NCBI GenBank assembly: GCA_963775505.1
Contig: CAVZIL010000007.1
Coordinates: 620,001-684,000 of the forward strand
Direction of reading: 5' to 3'
DNA length: 64,000 nt
Source of the DNA: JAIBJN01 sp963775505
GTDB taxonomy: Bacteria > Actinomycetota > Thermoleophilia > Gaiellales > Gaiellaceae
Numbering within the stretch: the first letter of the stretch is position 1; each line of letters opens with the position of its first letter. Both the position numbers and the translations under genes were made by a program. Shown here one piece after another: positions 1-7,345 of this stretch. The notes beneath the pieces were generated by a model. The model made no database searches and was not told the origin of the DNA. It saw nothing but the letters and a program-made list of their open reading frames with translations.

Positions 1-1164
1 AGCCGGAAGAAGCGGATCCTCGTCTGGACGCTCCTCGTTCTCGGGACACTGATCGTCCTCGTGGGCTCGCTCACGGTCTGGGTGAAGCGGCAAGCTCTCG
101 ACACGGAGTCCTGGGTCGAGACGAGCACGAATCTTCTCGAGGACGACGACGTCCGCCAGGCGCTCTCCGTCTACATCGTCGATCAGCTCTATACGAACGT
201 CGACGTCGAAGCTCGGCTCGAGGAGCGGCTGCCCGAGAACCTCGACGGTCTCGCCGCGCCTCTCTCGGGCGCGCTCCGCGAGCCCGCGCAACAGGGCGTC
301 GACCAGTTCCTCCAGCGGCCGCGCGTCCAGGAGCTCTGGGAGGAGGTCAACCGCGCGGCACACGAGGCGCTCCTGCGCCTCCTCGAGGACGACACGCGGG
401 AGGCGGTCTCGACGGCCGAAGGCACGGTCACGCTCGACCTGCGCACGTTCGTCGTGAACGTCGGCGAGGAGCTCGGCTTCGGCGAGGAGCTCGACGCCAG
501 ACTCCCTCCCGACGCGGGCCAGGTCACGATCCTCCAGTCCGACGAGCTCGAGGCGGCTCAAACCGGCGTGAAAGTGGTCAAGGCGTTGAGCTGGCTCATC
601 GTCCTGGCGGCCTTCGCGTGCTTCGCGGCCGCGGTCTGGCTCGCCCGCGGCCGCCGCAGGGAGACGCTGCGGAACGTGGGCCTGGGTCTTCTCCTCGTCG
701 GGGTTCTCCTCCTCGTCATCCGCAGGGGGGCAGGGAACTACATCGTCGACGCCCTCGCGCAAGGAGAATCGGTTCGCGACGCCGTCGGGTCGGCCTGGAT
801 CATCGGCACCAGCCTCCTGGCCGAGGTTGCGTGGGCCCTGCTCATCTACGCCCTTGTGATTCTCGTCGGCACGCTGCTTGCCGGTCCCTCGCGTCTCGCG
901 CGCCGTGCCCGGGCGGGGATGGGGCCGACGCTGCGCGACCAGCCGTGGATCGGCTGGAGCTTGCTCGCGGTCGTCTATCTCCTGCTCGTCCTGTGGGGCC
1001 CGGTGCCGGCGCTTCGCAGCTGGGTCGGCGTTCTCCTACTCGGCGGCCTCGTCGCCCTCGGCTTCGAGGCCTTCCGCCGTCTGACTCTGCGCGAGCTCGA
1101 GCCCGTTCCGGCGGTCTCGAAGATCGACGCGCGCGACGAAAACGAAGGCGAGCGCGATGGCTAG
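1..1164 (+). CDS. Multi-pass membrane protein of unknown function (5' truncated)
   Basis: The reading frame is open from base 1, so the start lies outside the window. The visible 387 residues begin with a transmembrane helix (about 5-25), followed by an acidic, Leu/Glu-rich soluble domain (about 30-175). Four to five further hydrophobic helices fill about 190-370, and the tail is short, charged and Asp/Glu-rich. The layout, one N-terminal anchor, an extracytoplasmic domain and a C-terminal helix bundle, suggests an integral envelope protein. I do not recognise a family or catalytic motif. The stop is TAG at 1162-1164. GTG at 61 is in frame but falls inside the first helix, so it is unlikely to be the real start. 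Confidence 0.75.
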   Translation, partial: SRKKRILVWTLLVLGTLIVLVGSLTVWVKRQALDTESWVETSTNLLEDDDVRQALSVYIVDQLYTNVDVEARLEERLPENLDGLAAPLSGALREPAQQGVDQFLQRPRVQELWEEVNRAAHEALLRLLEDDTREAVSTAEGTVTLDLRTFVVNVGEELGFGEELDARLPPDAGQVTILQSDELEAAQTGVKVVKALSWLIVLAAFACFAAAVWLARGRRRETLRNVGLGLLLVGVLLLVIRRGAGNYIVDALAQGESVRDAVGSAWIIGTSLLAEVAWALLIYALVILVGTLLAGPSRLARRARAGMGPTLRDQPWIGWSLLAVVYLLLVLWGPVPALRSWVGVLLLGGLVALGFEAFRRLTLRELEPVPAVSKIDARDENEGERDG

Positions 1165-1202
1165 TGGTCCCAAGTCGGCCTGGTCGAGTAATGCCGGAAC
1201 CC

Positions 1203-1384
1203 CATCCGAATCGAGGTAGAGATCGTCCGCTCTCAGCATCCGGGCGCCATCGAGTCTCTGCAGGCGCTGATGAATCACTCGCGCATCGACACGACGCAGG
1301 TCTACCTGCGGCGCTCAATCGATCGAACGCGATGGAGGCCGTCAGGGACCTCTCCTGGGGCTCGGGTTACAGCCGCGAGCCCTA
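1203..1384 (+). pseudogene. C-terminal remnant of a tyrosine recombinase (integrase)
   Basis: One frame encodes the end of a tyrosine-recombinase catalytic domain, including LMNHSRIDTTQVYLRR, where the Tyr of TTQVY is the expected nucleophile. At about 1315 the frame breaks. The natural continuation (LNRSNAMEAVRDLSWGSG) lies in the frame that stops at 1383-1385. No N-terminal half is present: the preceding gene stops at 1164. The fragment ends within 4 bases of tRNA-Glu and points at its 3' end, as expected for an element that once integrated there. It is truncated and frameshifted, so not functional. Confidence 0.7.
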
Positions 1385-1387
1385 GAG

Positions 1388-1458
1388 GCGCATACGGGAT
1401 TCGAACCCGTGCTACCGCCGTGAGAGGGCGGCGTCCTAGGCCACTAGACGAATGCGCC
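1388..1458 (-). tRNA. tRNA-Glu (anticodon CUC)
   Basis: On the minus strand the 7-bp acceptor stem pairs GGCGCAT with ATGCGCC. The D-arm contains TCTAGTGGCCTAGGA. The anticodon stem is CCGCC/GGCGG with loop CTCTCAC, giving anticodon CTC, which reads GAG. The T-arm has the standard GGTTCGAATCC. CCA is not encoded. An integrase remnant abuts the 3' end. Confidence 0.95.
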
Positions 1459-1940
1459 GTGACGGGACAGCGTAGCCGATCGTGGCTTGCATTGGCCGTC
1501 TACAAGGACAGAGGCCGGGCCGCCGACCTCTGCCTGCGCTCGCTGTCCGACGGACGATCGGAAAGCCTTCGTGCGCACGCCCGATTGTGATGATAGGCGC
1601 GAAAAAAAGCAAGCCGCCCGACCGGTGGGCAGGAAGGAGGCCCGGCGCTCTGCGGCCCGAGCGCCGAGCCTCCCTTCGTGCCCGAGTCCTCCGCCGTGCT
1701 CCCCTCACGCGACGAATCCCGAAGGCTCGGGGACGACGCGCTTATCTCACACGGGCGCCTCGCGTGGCAAGCTCCGGAGGTAGAGAACTACCTAGTCCAA
1801 AGTCGGGGGACTGCGGTTGACTGCGGGGCCTCCCAGGACGGAGACTGGAGCCAGACCCGCGGGGAGCGCCACTTTTCTGCGGCCCGCGAGAGGCCGCCAT
1901 CGTGCTCCGGCGCGGGTCTCCTACTGGTCGGCGCGAGCTC
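1459..1940. other. Non-coding region, possible structured 3' UTR or small RNA on the minus strand
   Basis: No convincing gene is seen in these 480 bases on either strand. On the minus strand the region lies downstream of the ZIP-like gene (stop at 1941) and ends in a strong terminator at 1602-1677. A minus-strand transcript therefore probably crosses it. It contains short hairpins, such as GGTAG-agaa-CTACC near 1781-1794, and no recognisable RNase P, tmRNA or SRP RNA core. It could be a long 3' UTR or an unassigned small RNA. Confidence 0.4.
1602..1677 (-). terminator. Rho-independent terminator, minus strand
   Basis: A long stem pairs 1633-1641 and 1644-1650 with 1659-1665 and 1668-1677 (GGCGCTC/GAGCGCC is the core). 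A small GCCC...GGGC hairpin follows at 1616-1630. On the minus strand this is followed by seven consecutive T residues (A run at 1602-1608). It would end transcription arriving from the ZIP-like gene or from an RNA in the gap. Confidence 0.7.
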
Positions 1941-2672
1941 CTAGTCGAGCGCCGAGACCGCGAACGCGACGCCGAAGCCGAGCGTCGTCACGAGGCCCAC
2001 CGCCTTGCCGCCGCGGAGGTAGGCCTCCGGGATCATCGTCTCGGCGAGCATCGTCAGGATCGCGCCGCCGGCGAACGCGAGGACGAAAGCGATCGTGTTG
2101 GGCGAGGCGTCGCCGAAGAGCCCGTAGCCGGCGAGCGCGGCGAAGCCCGAGGCGAGGATGACGAGCGCCCACAACCCGAGGATGTGCGAGCGGCGCCAGC
2201 CCGCGACCGCGAGACCGCTCGTGGCGCCGATCGCCTCGGGGAGATTCGAGAGGAAGACGGCGACGAGCATGGCGACGCCGACGCTCCCACCCTCGAGCAG
2301 CGTCAGGCCGATGACCACCGACTCGGGGATCCCGTCGAGGACGATCCCGAGGACGATCGCGAGCGCCGTGCCTTCCTCCTGCTCGCCGCCCATGCTCTTG
2401 CGCTTCTCGCCTCCCCGTCGGTCGATCAGCTCGTCGCCCGCGAAGTAGACGAGCGCGCCCGCCGCGAGCCCGGCGGCCACCCAGGCTCCGCCCTCGGACG
2501 TGGAGAACGCGTCCTCGACGAGCTCGTAGGCGACCGCGCTGATGAGGACGCCGGCGCCGAACGCGAGGACGAGGCCGAGCACCCGCCCGCTTACCCGGAA
2601 CCGGAGCGCGATCACGCCCCCGATGAGAAGGGAGGAGGCGGCGAGCGCGCCCCAGCCGAACGCCGCGCTCAC
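1941..2672 (-). CDS. ZIP-family metal permease-like membrane protein
   Basis: The 243-residue protein has about eight hydrophobic helices and a charged cytoplasmic loop (about 85-100, KRKSMGGEQEE) of the kind seen between ZIP helices III and IV. The two conserved ZIP metal-site helices are recognisable as DGIPESVVIG and SNLPEAIGA. In zinc/iron ZupT-type transporters these begin HN.PEG; here the leading His is replaced by Asp and Asn. The family role is uptake of divalent cations (Zn, Fe, Mn) across the cytoplasmic membrane. The altered ligands leave substrate and direction uncertain. Start is GTG at 2672, divergent from the small membrane protein at 2741. Confidence 0.75.
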   Translation of the reverse strand: MSAAFGWGALAASSLLIGGVIALRFRVSGRVLGLVLAFGAGVLISAVAYELVEDAFSTSEGGAWVAAGLAAGALVYFAGDELIDRRGGEKRKSMGGEQEEGTALAIVLGIVLDGIPESVVIGLTLLEGGSVGVAMLVAVFLSNLPEAIGATSGLAVAGWRRSHILGLWALVILASGFAALAGYGLFGDASPNTIAFVLAFAGGAILTMLAETMIPEAYLRGGKAVGLVTTLGFGVAFAVSALD

Positions 2673-2699
2673 CGGGGCGTGTCCGTGCGGAGCGTCCTG

Positions 2700-2740
2700 T
2701 ACGCTGCCGCCGACCGGTCGGCTGTGAGAGGAGGCGCGCG
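2700..2740 (+). promoter_or_regulatory. Candidate -10 box and strong ribosome binding site
   Basis: TACGCT at 2700-2705 resembles the local -10 consensus. GAGAGGAGG at 2726-2734 is an excellent Shine-Dalgarno sequence 6 nt before the ATG at 2741. This gene therefore has a leader, unlike many others in the window. Confidence 0.5.
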
Positions 2741-2968
2741 ATGGGCTACGGAGGCATCGGCTTCGGGATCTTCCTCGTCGCCGTGGGGGCGATCCTCCGC
2801 TACGCGGTGACGGCCGAGGTCTCGGGGGTCGACATCGGCGTCGTCGGGGTGATCCTGATGGTGGCCGGGATCGTCCTGTTCCTGCTCTCGCTGTTCTTCG
2901 TGATCTGGGCGCGGCAGTCCGCGACCGGGGGGCCGCCTTCGCCTCCGCCCCCGCCGCCCGGCTACTAG
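2741..2968 (+). CDS. Small DUF6458-type membrane protein
   Basis: The 75-residue protein has two transmembrane helices (about 5-22 and 33-58) joined by a short loop, VSGVDIGVVG, then a Pro-rich tail. Size, spacing and the VSG.DI..VG loop fit the actinobacterial DUF6458 family, whose function is unknown. The ATG is preceded by a near-perfect Shine-Dalgarno at 2726-2734. It is divergent from the ZIP-like gene and convergent with the next gene. Confidence 0.8.
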   Translation: MGYGGIGFGIFLVAVGAILRYAVTAEVSGVDIGVVGVILMVAGIVLFLLSLFFVIWARQSATGGPPSPPPPPPGY

Positions 2969-2976
2969 GCTCAGAC

Positions 2977-3369
2977 TCACTCGAACGCGTCGCCGTAGAC
3001 CGTCACGGCCCAGAGGACGAGACCGTTGGCGACGAGCGCCAGGATCGACCAGAGCGGGTAGGCGCCGATGGAGAGGAAGTTCACGAAGAGCCCCGCCAGC
3101 GCGATGACGGCGGCGAGCGCACGCCCGATGACCCTGCGGGTGAGCACGAGCCCACCCGCGGCGACCTGGACGGCGGCGGCGCCGACCGAAACCCAGCCCC
3201 AGGCCGTCAGGTTGGACCACGCGAGCGCGCGCTCGCGGAGCACCTCGCTGTCGCTGAGCGCGGCGAGGCCCCAGATCGCGTTCATCAGCCCGGCGACGAT
3301 CAGGTAGACGCCCGCGAAGGCGATCCACCCTGAGCGGGCCCGCGGGCTCGAAAGCGGCCCCGCCTCCAC
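2977..3369 (-). CDS. DUF7144-like four-helix membrane protein
   Basis: The 130-residue protein has four predicted transmembrane helices (about 14-36, 50-72, 80-98, 104-124) and motifs such as W..FAGVYLIVAG and NLTAWGW. It resembles the protein encoded immediately upstream (3374-3748): both have AWGW after the first helical hairpin, so they look like tandem paralogues. Start is GTG at 3369, 4 nt after the upstream gene's stop, so the two are probably co-transcribed. Function unknown. Confidence 0.75.
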   Translation of the reverse strand: MEAGPLSSPRARSGWIAFAGVYLIVAGLMNAIWGLAALSDSEVLRERALAWSNLTAWGWVSVGAAAVQVAAGGLVLTRRVIGRALAAVIALAGLFVNFLSIGAYPLWSILALVANGLVLWAVTVYGDAFE

Positions 3370-3373
3370 GGGC

Positions 3374-3748
3374 TCAGCGCTCCCTGTCGTCCGGGACGAT
3401 CAGCCCGTAGGCCACCGTGACCGAGAGGGTGATCGCGGCCAGGCTGAAGAGCGGAAACGTGGCTAGGAAGACGATGTGGAACACGCCGCTGAGCAGGGCG
3501 AGGACGATCCCGAGCATGCGAGCCCAGCCTCGGTCGCCGAGGATCCCGGCGCTCACGACAAGCTGGACGAGCCCGACGACCAGCAGGAGCCAGCCCCAGG
3601 CGGTGGCGTCGGCGATCAACACCTCGTTTCCGGCGACGAAGACCTCCTCGCGGAAGAGCGCGCCAAGACCTCCGACGACGTTGAAGGCGCCGACGAGCAG
3701 TAAGACGATCCCCGAGAACGAGCGCCAACCCGACAACTGCTTTCTCAC
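3374..3748 (-). CDS. DUF7144-like four-helix membrane protein (paralogue)
   Basis: The 124-residue protein has four hydrophobic helices with the signatures W.SFSGIVLLLVGAFNV and ATAWGWLLL, similar to its downstream neighbour. GTG at 3748 is chosen because GGGGGAGG lies about 5 nt upstream on the minus strand. A longer open frame extends further 5' but reads antisense through the drug exporter and is not coding. It forms a two-gene unit with 2977-3369. Function unknown. Confidence 0.75.
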   Translation of the reverse strand: MRKQLSGWRSFSGIVLLLVGAFNVVGGLGALFREEVFVAGNEVLIADATAWGWLLLVVGLVQLVVSAGILGDRGWARMLGIVLALLSGVFHIVFLATFPLFSLAAITLSVTVAYGLIVPDDRER

Positions 3749-3792
3749 CGTTCCTCCCCCGCCGGTCGTTCGAGGTCGCGAGTGTGCCAGCT

Positions 3793-5226
3793 CTAGGACG
3801 GCTGTGCCATTTCCATCCGCCGGCGTCCGACGAAGAGCACGGTGACGACGAAGCCGGCGAGCGCGACTATGGCGACGAACAGGAACGTCGCCTGGAAGCC
3901 GGACTCGAACGAGGCGCGCAGGACGCGCTCGACGCTCGAGGAGAGGCCGTCGCCTGCCTGGGCGGTGAAGACGGCGGTGGCGATTCCCAGCCCGACCGAG
4001 CCGCCGGCTACCTGGAACATGTAGACGATGCCGCCGGCGAGGCTGGCCCGCGACGGATCGAGCGCGGTCACCGCCTCCGTCGTTATCGAGCTGTAGAAGA
4101 GCCCGACGCCGGCGCCGAGCACCACCATTCCCGGGACGAGCTGCGCCCAGCTGTCCCCCGTCTCGACGAGGGAGATCAGCGCGGGCCCGGCGACCAGGCA
4201 CGCCGCGCCCGCCGCGAGGACCGGCCGCGGCCCCAGTCGCTCGTAGAGCGGTCCGGCGGCGAACGAGACGAGCGCGAAGACGCCCATCATGGGGAGGAGG
4301 CCGAGCCCGGCCTCCACGGGCGAGTAGCCCAGGATCTTCTGCATGAACTGGGGCAGGTAGACCAGCGAGACGAAGAACGTCGGCGACATCAGCAGGGTCG
4401 CGACGCAGGCGGCCGCGAACCGGCGATTGGACATGACGTCGCGGGGCACGAGGGCCCGGTCGCCGACGTGGCGCTCGTTCAGCACGAACCCGACCATCAG
4501 CACGACGAAGACCGCCAGGAGCGCGACGATCCCCGGCGACGTCCAGCCGTAGGCGTCCGCCTCGTCGAGGGCCACGAGCAGGGCAATGAGGCCGAGCGAG
4601 AGCGCCGCCACGCCGACGTAGTCCAGGCGTCGTTCGACGTCGTCCCCGCGCGATTCGGGCACCGCGCGCCAGGTGACGAGGCACGCGAGAGCGGCGATCG
4701 GGAGGTTGAGGAAGAGGATCCAGCGCCAGCTGAGGGTCTCGGTGAGAAAGCCGCCGATCAACGGGCCCGTCGCGTTGCCGAAGCCCGCGGAGCCGATGAT
4801 CAGCGCGCCGGCGAGCGCCGCGCGCTCCGCCGGGAGTATCGAGTAGGTCATGCCCAGGGTCGCCGGCCACATCAGGGCACCGCCGACCCCCATGAGCGCA
4901 CGGCAGGTGATGAGCACCCACGCGTCCGGGGCGAGCCCGCCCAGGAGCGAGAAGACGGCGAAGATCGCAGCGCCTACGAAGAAGATCCGGCGCCTGCCGA
5001 ACAGGTCGGCGAGCCGCCCGCCCGGGACGATGAGGACGCCGAAGATGAGCGCGTAGGCGCTGATCACCCACTGAGCCGTGCCCACGTCGGCGTCGAAGTC
5101 GCTCTCGATCGCCGGCAAGGCGACGCTCAGCGCGGTCACGTCGTTCGCGATGACGAAGACGGCGAGCGCCATCGCCACGAGGGCGACGATCGTGGAGCGA
5201 GGCAGGCGGGCGGACGCCGCGGCCAT
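3793..5226 (-). CDS. MFS drug/proton exporter, DHA2 (EmrB/QacA-like) family
   Basis: The 477-residue protein is hydrophobic throughout. It carries MFS motif A in the loop after helix 2 (GGRLADLFGRRR, about 69-80) and the antiporter motif C region (GNATGPLIGGF) in helix 5. N-terminal features such as DVTALSVALPAI match DHA2 exporters. The family moves drugs or other toxic compounds out across the cytoplasmic membrane in exchange for protons. No regulator gene lies beside it, so the substrate cannot be inferred. The protein appears intact. Confidence 0.88.
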   Translation of the reverse strand: MAAASARLPRSTIVALVAMALAVFVIANDVTALSVALPAIESDFDADVGTAQWVISAYALIFGVLIVPGGRLADLFGRRRIFFVGAAIFAVFSLLGGLAPDAWVLITCRALMGVGGALMWPATLGMTYSILPAERAALAGALIIGSAGFGNATGPLIGGFLTETLSWRWILFLNLPIAALACLVTWRAVPESRGDDVERRLDYVGVAALSLGLIALLVALDEADAYGWTSPGIVALLAVFVVLMVGFVLNERHVGDRALVPRDVMSNRRFAAACVATLLMSPTFFVSLVYLPQFMQKILGYSPVEAGLGLLPMMGVFALVSFAAGPLYERLGPRPVLAAGAACLVAGPALISLVETGDSWAQLVPGMVVLGAGVGLFYSSITTEAVTALDPSRASLAGGIVYMFQVAGGSVGLGIATAVFTAQAGDGLSSSVERVLRASFESGFQATFLFVAIVALAGFVVTVLFVGRRRMEMAQPS

Positions 5227-5268
5227 CCGGCGCGACCCTACTCGAATGAGGACGACGAGGACCGACGG

Positions 5269-6975
5269 CTACGAGACGTAGAAACCGTCGACATTGACGA
5301 CAAAGCCACTGGAGAGTGGGGTCCTTGTCCGTAGAACCTCGATCCCGATCGTGTGCTGACCCGGAGTCAAGCCGGCGATCGAGTACTTGACCTTTTGGGT
5401 TGTGTAAGTCGACTCGTAGCTGTCCAGAGTGGTCTTCAAGACTCCGTCGATGTAGACCCTTGCTCTCCCGTGGTTGGGCCCCACGGAGCCGATCCATTGA
5501 ACTCCGGTGCCTGTGAAGGCAAAGGTGGCGACATCGCCCCGAGTCGTTGACTTATGGCTTCTGCCCTCGAAGTCGGTGCGGTGGCCGATCACCGACCAAC
5601 CGCCGCCGCCGTAGGTGGCCGCGCCGTCGTCGAGCTGGGGCGGATAGATGTCGGGGATTCGGACGTAGGTCATGCTCTTCGTGGGAAGCTCTAGCTCGAA
5701 GACGTCGTCGCTCTGTCCCACCCGCACGGACCCCGATTCCGTGACGAGGGCTCCCGATCCCGGGAGCCGCTTCCATCGTGTGAAGGTCGGCGCTGTCGAC
5801 GGGGTGATCGTCTCGCCGGGAATCCTGATCGTCTTCCCGGTGAAGGTCGTGCGCGTGTCGTTGAGAATCCAGAGGACGACGTCGCGTCCTTGTTTGAAGG
5901 CGCGGGTGCTCAGCTTCGTGTCGTTGAGGAACCAGCCGTCCTGGTCGTCGACGGAGATGGGGTAGGCGTTGGTGGTCGACGTGACGAGCGCGGTCTGCAG
6001 CTCCGCCTGCGCCGTTCCGTCGCTCTCGGGGCGGTAGTTCCACCAGACCATCCCCTGGAACCCGTTGTCGAAGTGGTCGAAGGCGGACATCAGTCCGAAA
6101 AGAGCATCAGCGTAGTCGCCCCCAACGTCCTGCCAGTGAAACTCCGAATCCCAGAGAGGCATTCTTCCCGCCGCCGCTCTGAACCTGGCCAGGAGGCTGA
6201 CGTACGCGCTGCCACGCGCCTTTCTCATGTGGGAGTAGTAGTGAGTCCCGGCAAGGTGGACCGAACTACCCCATCCACGCACGGCAAGGCGATCGAGCCA
6301 GTTGATCGACCTCCTGCCTGGGCGGTAGGGCTCAGGCGCAATGAACAACGGCTCCGGGATCTCCGCCGCCGCGTGGAGCGAAGCGAGGGTAGTGACGATC
6401 TTGTTGTGCTTCGCAGGCGTGATCGGCACCTGGCCGACGCGTTCGTTGTCCACTCCCAGAACGGAGATTCGTATGTGGTTGGCCTTCATGTAGCTGAGGA
6501 AATCGAACAAGAGCCTTGCGTACTCTCCAGGCTTGAGGCTTCCGCTGGGGTACTGCACCCACTCGGGGAAGTCTCGAATGTGGTTCTTGATGCTTGCGAA
6601 GACGGTCACGTCCGGGTTCGCTGCCTGGACGCGGTGCACGGCTTCGACAATCTCCCTGTACACAGGCTCGTTGATCTCGCCGGGGCGTGGATGACCGGAG
6701 GTCTGTCCCCAAGACTCGCCCGCCAGAACGGGGATGCGGAGGACAGTCATGCCGTCCTCGACGAAGACCTCCTCCGCGAGGGTCGCATCCAATGCGGCGG
6801 CCTTCCCACGCTGCTTGATGTCGTAACCCCAGTCGGTGATCTTCTGCAGGGGCGACTCGGAGGTGACGAGGATGGGTCCCCGGGTCGTGCCAAAGGCAGC
6901 CGACGAGAGGAGGCCGCCGAAAATAGCCGCAGCGAGGAGGACAAGTATCCGACTCATGACTCGGCCGCGAGTCAA
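5269..6975 (-). CDS. Secreted glycoside hydrolase, clan GH-A (GH30-like), with C-terminal jelly-roll domain
   Basis: The N-terminal signal peptide (about 7-29, ILVLLAAAIFGG) suggests export. A TIM-barrel-like catalytic region spans about 40-390. The Asn-Glu of GVDNERVGQ (about 195) fits the acid/base and the Glu of LWDSEFHW (about 273) fits the nucleophile of clan GH-A enzymes. The fold and NE/SE pattern are closest to GH30. A beta-sandwich domain follows at about 440-568 (FAFTGTGVQWIG, ARVYIDG), resembling carbohydrate-binding jelly rolls. TTG at 6975 is the longest start; ATG at 6957 is an alternative. Base composition is visibly less GC-rich than its neighbours, suggesting acquisition. Substrate unknown. 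Confidence 0.7.
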   Translation of the reverse strand: MTRGRVMSRILVLLAAAIFGGLLSSAAFGTTRGPILVTSESPLQKITDWGYDIKQRGKAAALDATLAEEVFVEDGMTVLRIPVLAGESWGQTSGHPRPGEINEPVYREIVEAVHRVQAANPDVTVFASIKNHIRDFPEWVQYPSGSLKPGEYARLLFDFLSYMKANHIRISVLGVDNERVGQVPITPAKHNKIVTTLASLHAAAEIPEPLFIAPEPYRPGRRSINWLDRLAVRGWGSSVHLAGTHYYSHMRKARGSAYVSLLARFRAAAGRMPLWDSEFHWQDVGGDYADALFGLMSAFDHFDNGFQGMVWWNYRPESDGTAQAELQTALVTSTTNAYPISVDDQDGWFLNDTKLSTRAFKQGRDVVLWILNDTRTTFTGKTIRIPGETITPSTAPTFTRWKRLPGSGALVTESGSVRVGQSDDVFELELPTKSMTYVRIPDIYPPQLDDGAATYGGGGWSVIGHRTDFEGRSHKSTTRGDVATFAFTGTGVQWIGSVGPNHGRARVYIDGVLKTTLDSYESTYTTQKVKYSIAGLTPGQHTIGIEVLRTRTPLSSGFVVNVDGFYVS

Positions 6976-7031
6976 GTTTGGATGGGCTCTTGAGCTCCCG
7001 TGCGGCCCGGAGCCCGGCCGACTCGTCAGTA

Positions 7032-7050
7032 AACGAGAGTGTCTCTCGTT
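7032..7050. other. Small perfect hairpin upstream of the glycoside hydrolase
   Basis: AACGAGAG at 7032-7039 pairs with CTCTCGTT at 7043-7050 around a 3-nt loop. It lies between the tRNA-Gln terminator and the hydrolase start, so it could be an operator or a leader hairpin. No function can be assigned. Confidence 0.35.
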
Positions 7051-7101
7051 CGATCTCCGCTTTCAAGCGGGCCCCGCCCGGCTCGGCCGAGGCCGGCACC
7101 G

Positions 7102-7123
7102 AAAAAACCCGCCTGAGCGGGGT
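7102..7123 (-). terminator. Rho-independent terminator beyond the tRNA-Gln 3' copy
   Basis: CCCGC (7108-7112) pairs with GCGGG (7117-7121). On the minus strand it is followed by six T residues (A run 7102-7107). It lies just past the left 46-bp repeat and is probably the original terminator of tRNA-Gln before the island inserted. Confidence 0.7.
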
Positions 7124-7129
7124 CTTTCG

Positions 7130-7175
7130 AGGCTGCGGGGCTAGGATTCGAACCTAGACTACCCGGTCCAGAGCC
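7130..7175 (-). repeat. Left attachment-site repeat: 3' part of tRNA-Gln
   Basis: These 46 bases are identical to 11661-11706, which spans the anticodon-loop-to-3'-end portion of the intact tRNA-Gln gene. The D-arm and 5' acceptor strand are absent, so this is not a functional tRNA. A partial tRNA copy of this kind is the expected scar of site-specific integration into a tRNA 3' end. Confidence 0.9.
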
Positions 7176-7332
7176 TCGCAAGGCTCATGCTGGCCGGTGC
7201 CGCGTGGTTCGGTAATCTCGCTCTGCAGGCGGGTTTCCCGAGGCCGCGCCCAAGGCATCGTGACGGCCTGTGCCCGCCCGTGCTAACGCATGCGTTTGCA
7301 ATCCGGTTTGCAGCGTCGGAGGGACCGAGGGC

Positions 7333-7338
7333 TACGCT
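7333..7338 (+). promoter_or_regulatory. Leaderless -10 box (TACGCT) for the SEC-C gene
   Basis: TACGCT ends 7 nt before GTG 7346. TTGCAG at 7308-7313 may be the -35 element, at 19-nt spacing. This placement supports GTG 7346 as the start rather than the longer upstream reading. Confidence 0.5.
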
Positions 7339-7345
7339 GGCCTAC

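Noticed and set aside
1459..1940. RNase P RNA, tmRNA or SRP RNA in the gap
   Set aside because: The core sequences of these RNAs (for example GAGGAAAGTCC of RNase P, the tmRNA tag ending in Ala-Leu-Ala-Ala, GGAAGG.AGCAG of SRP RNA) are not found on either strand.
3784..5334. A 516-codon plus-strand frame opposite the drug exporter
   Set aside because: The product is highly charged and repetitive (Glu/Arg/Asp) with no domain; it is the antisense of a clear MFS gene.
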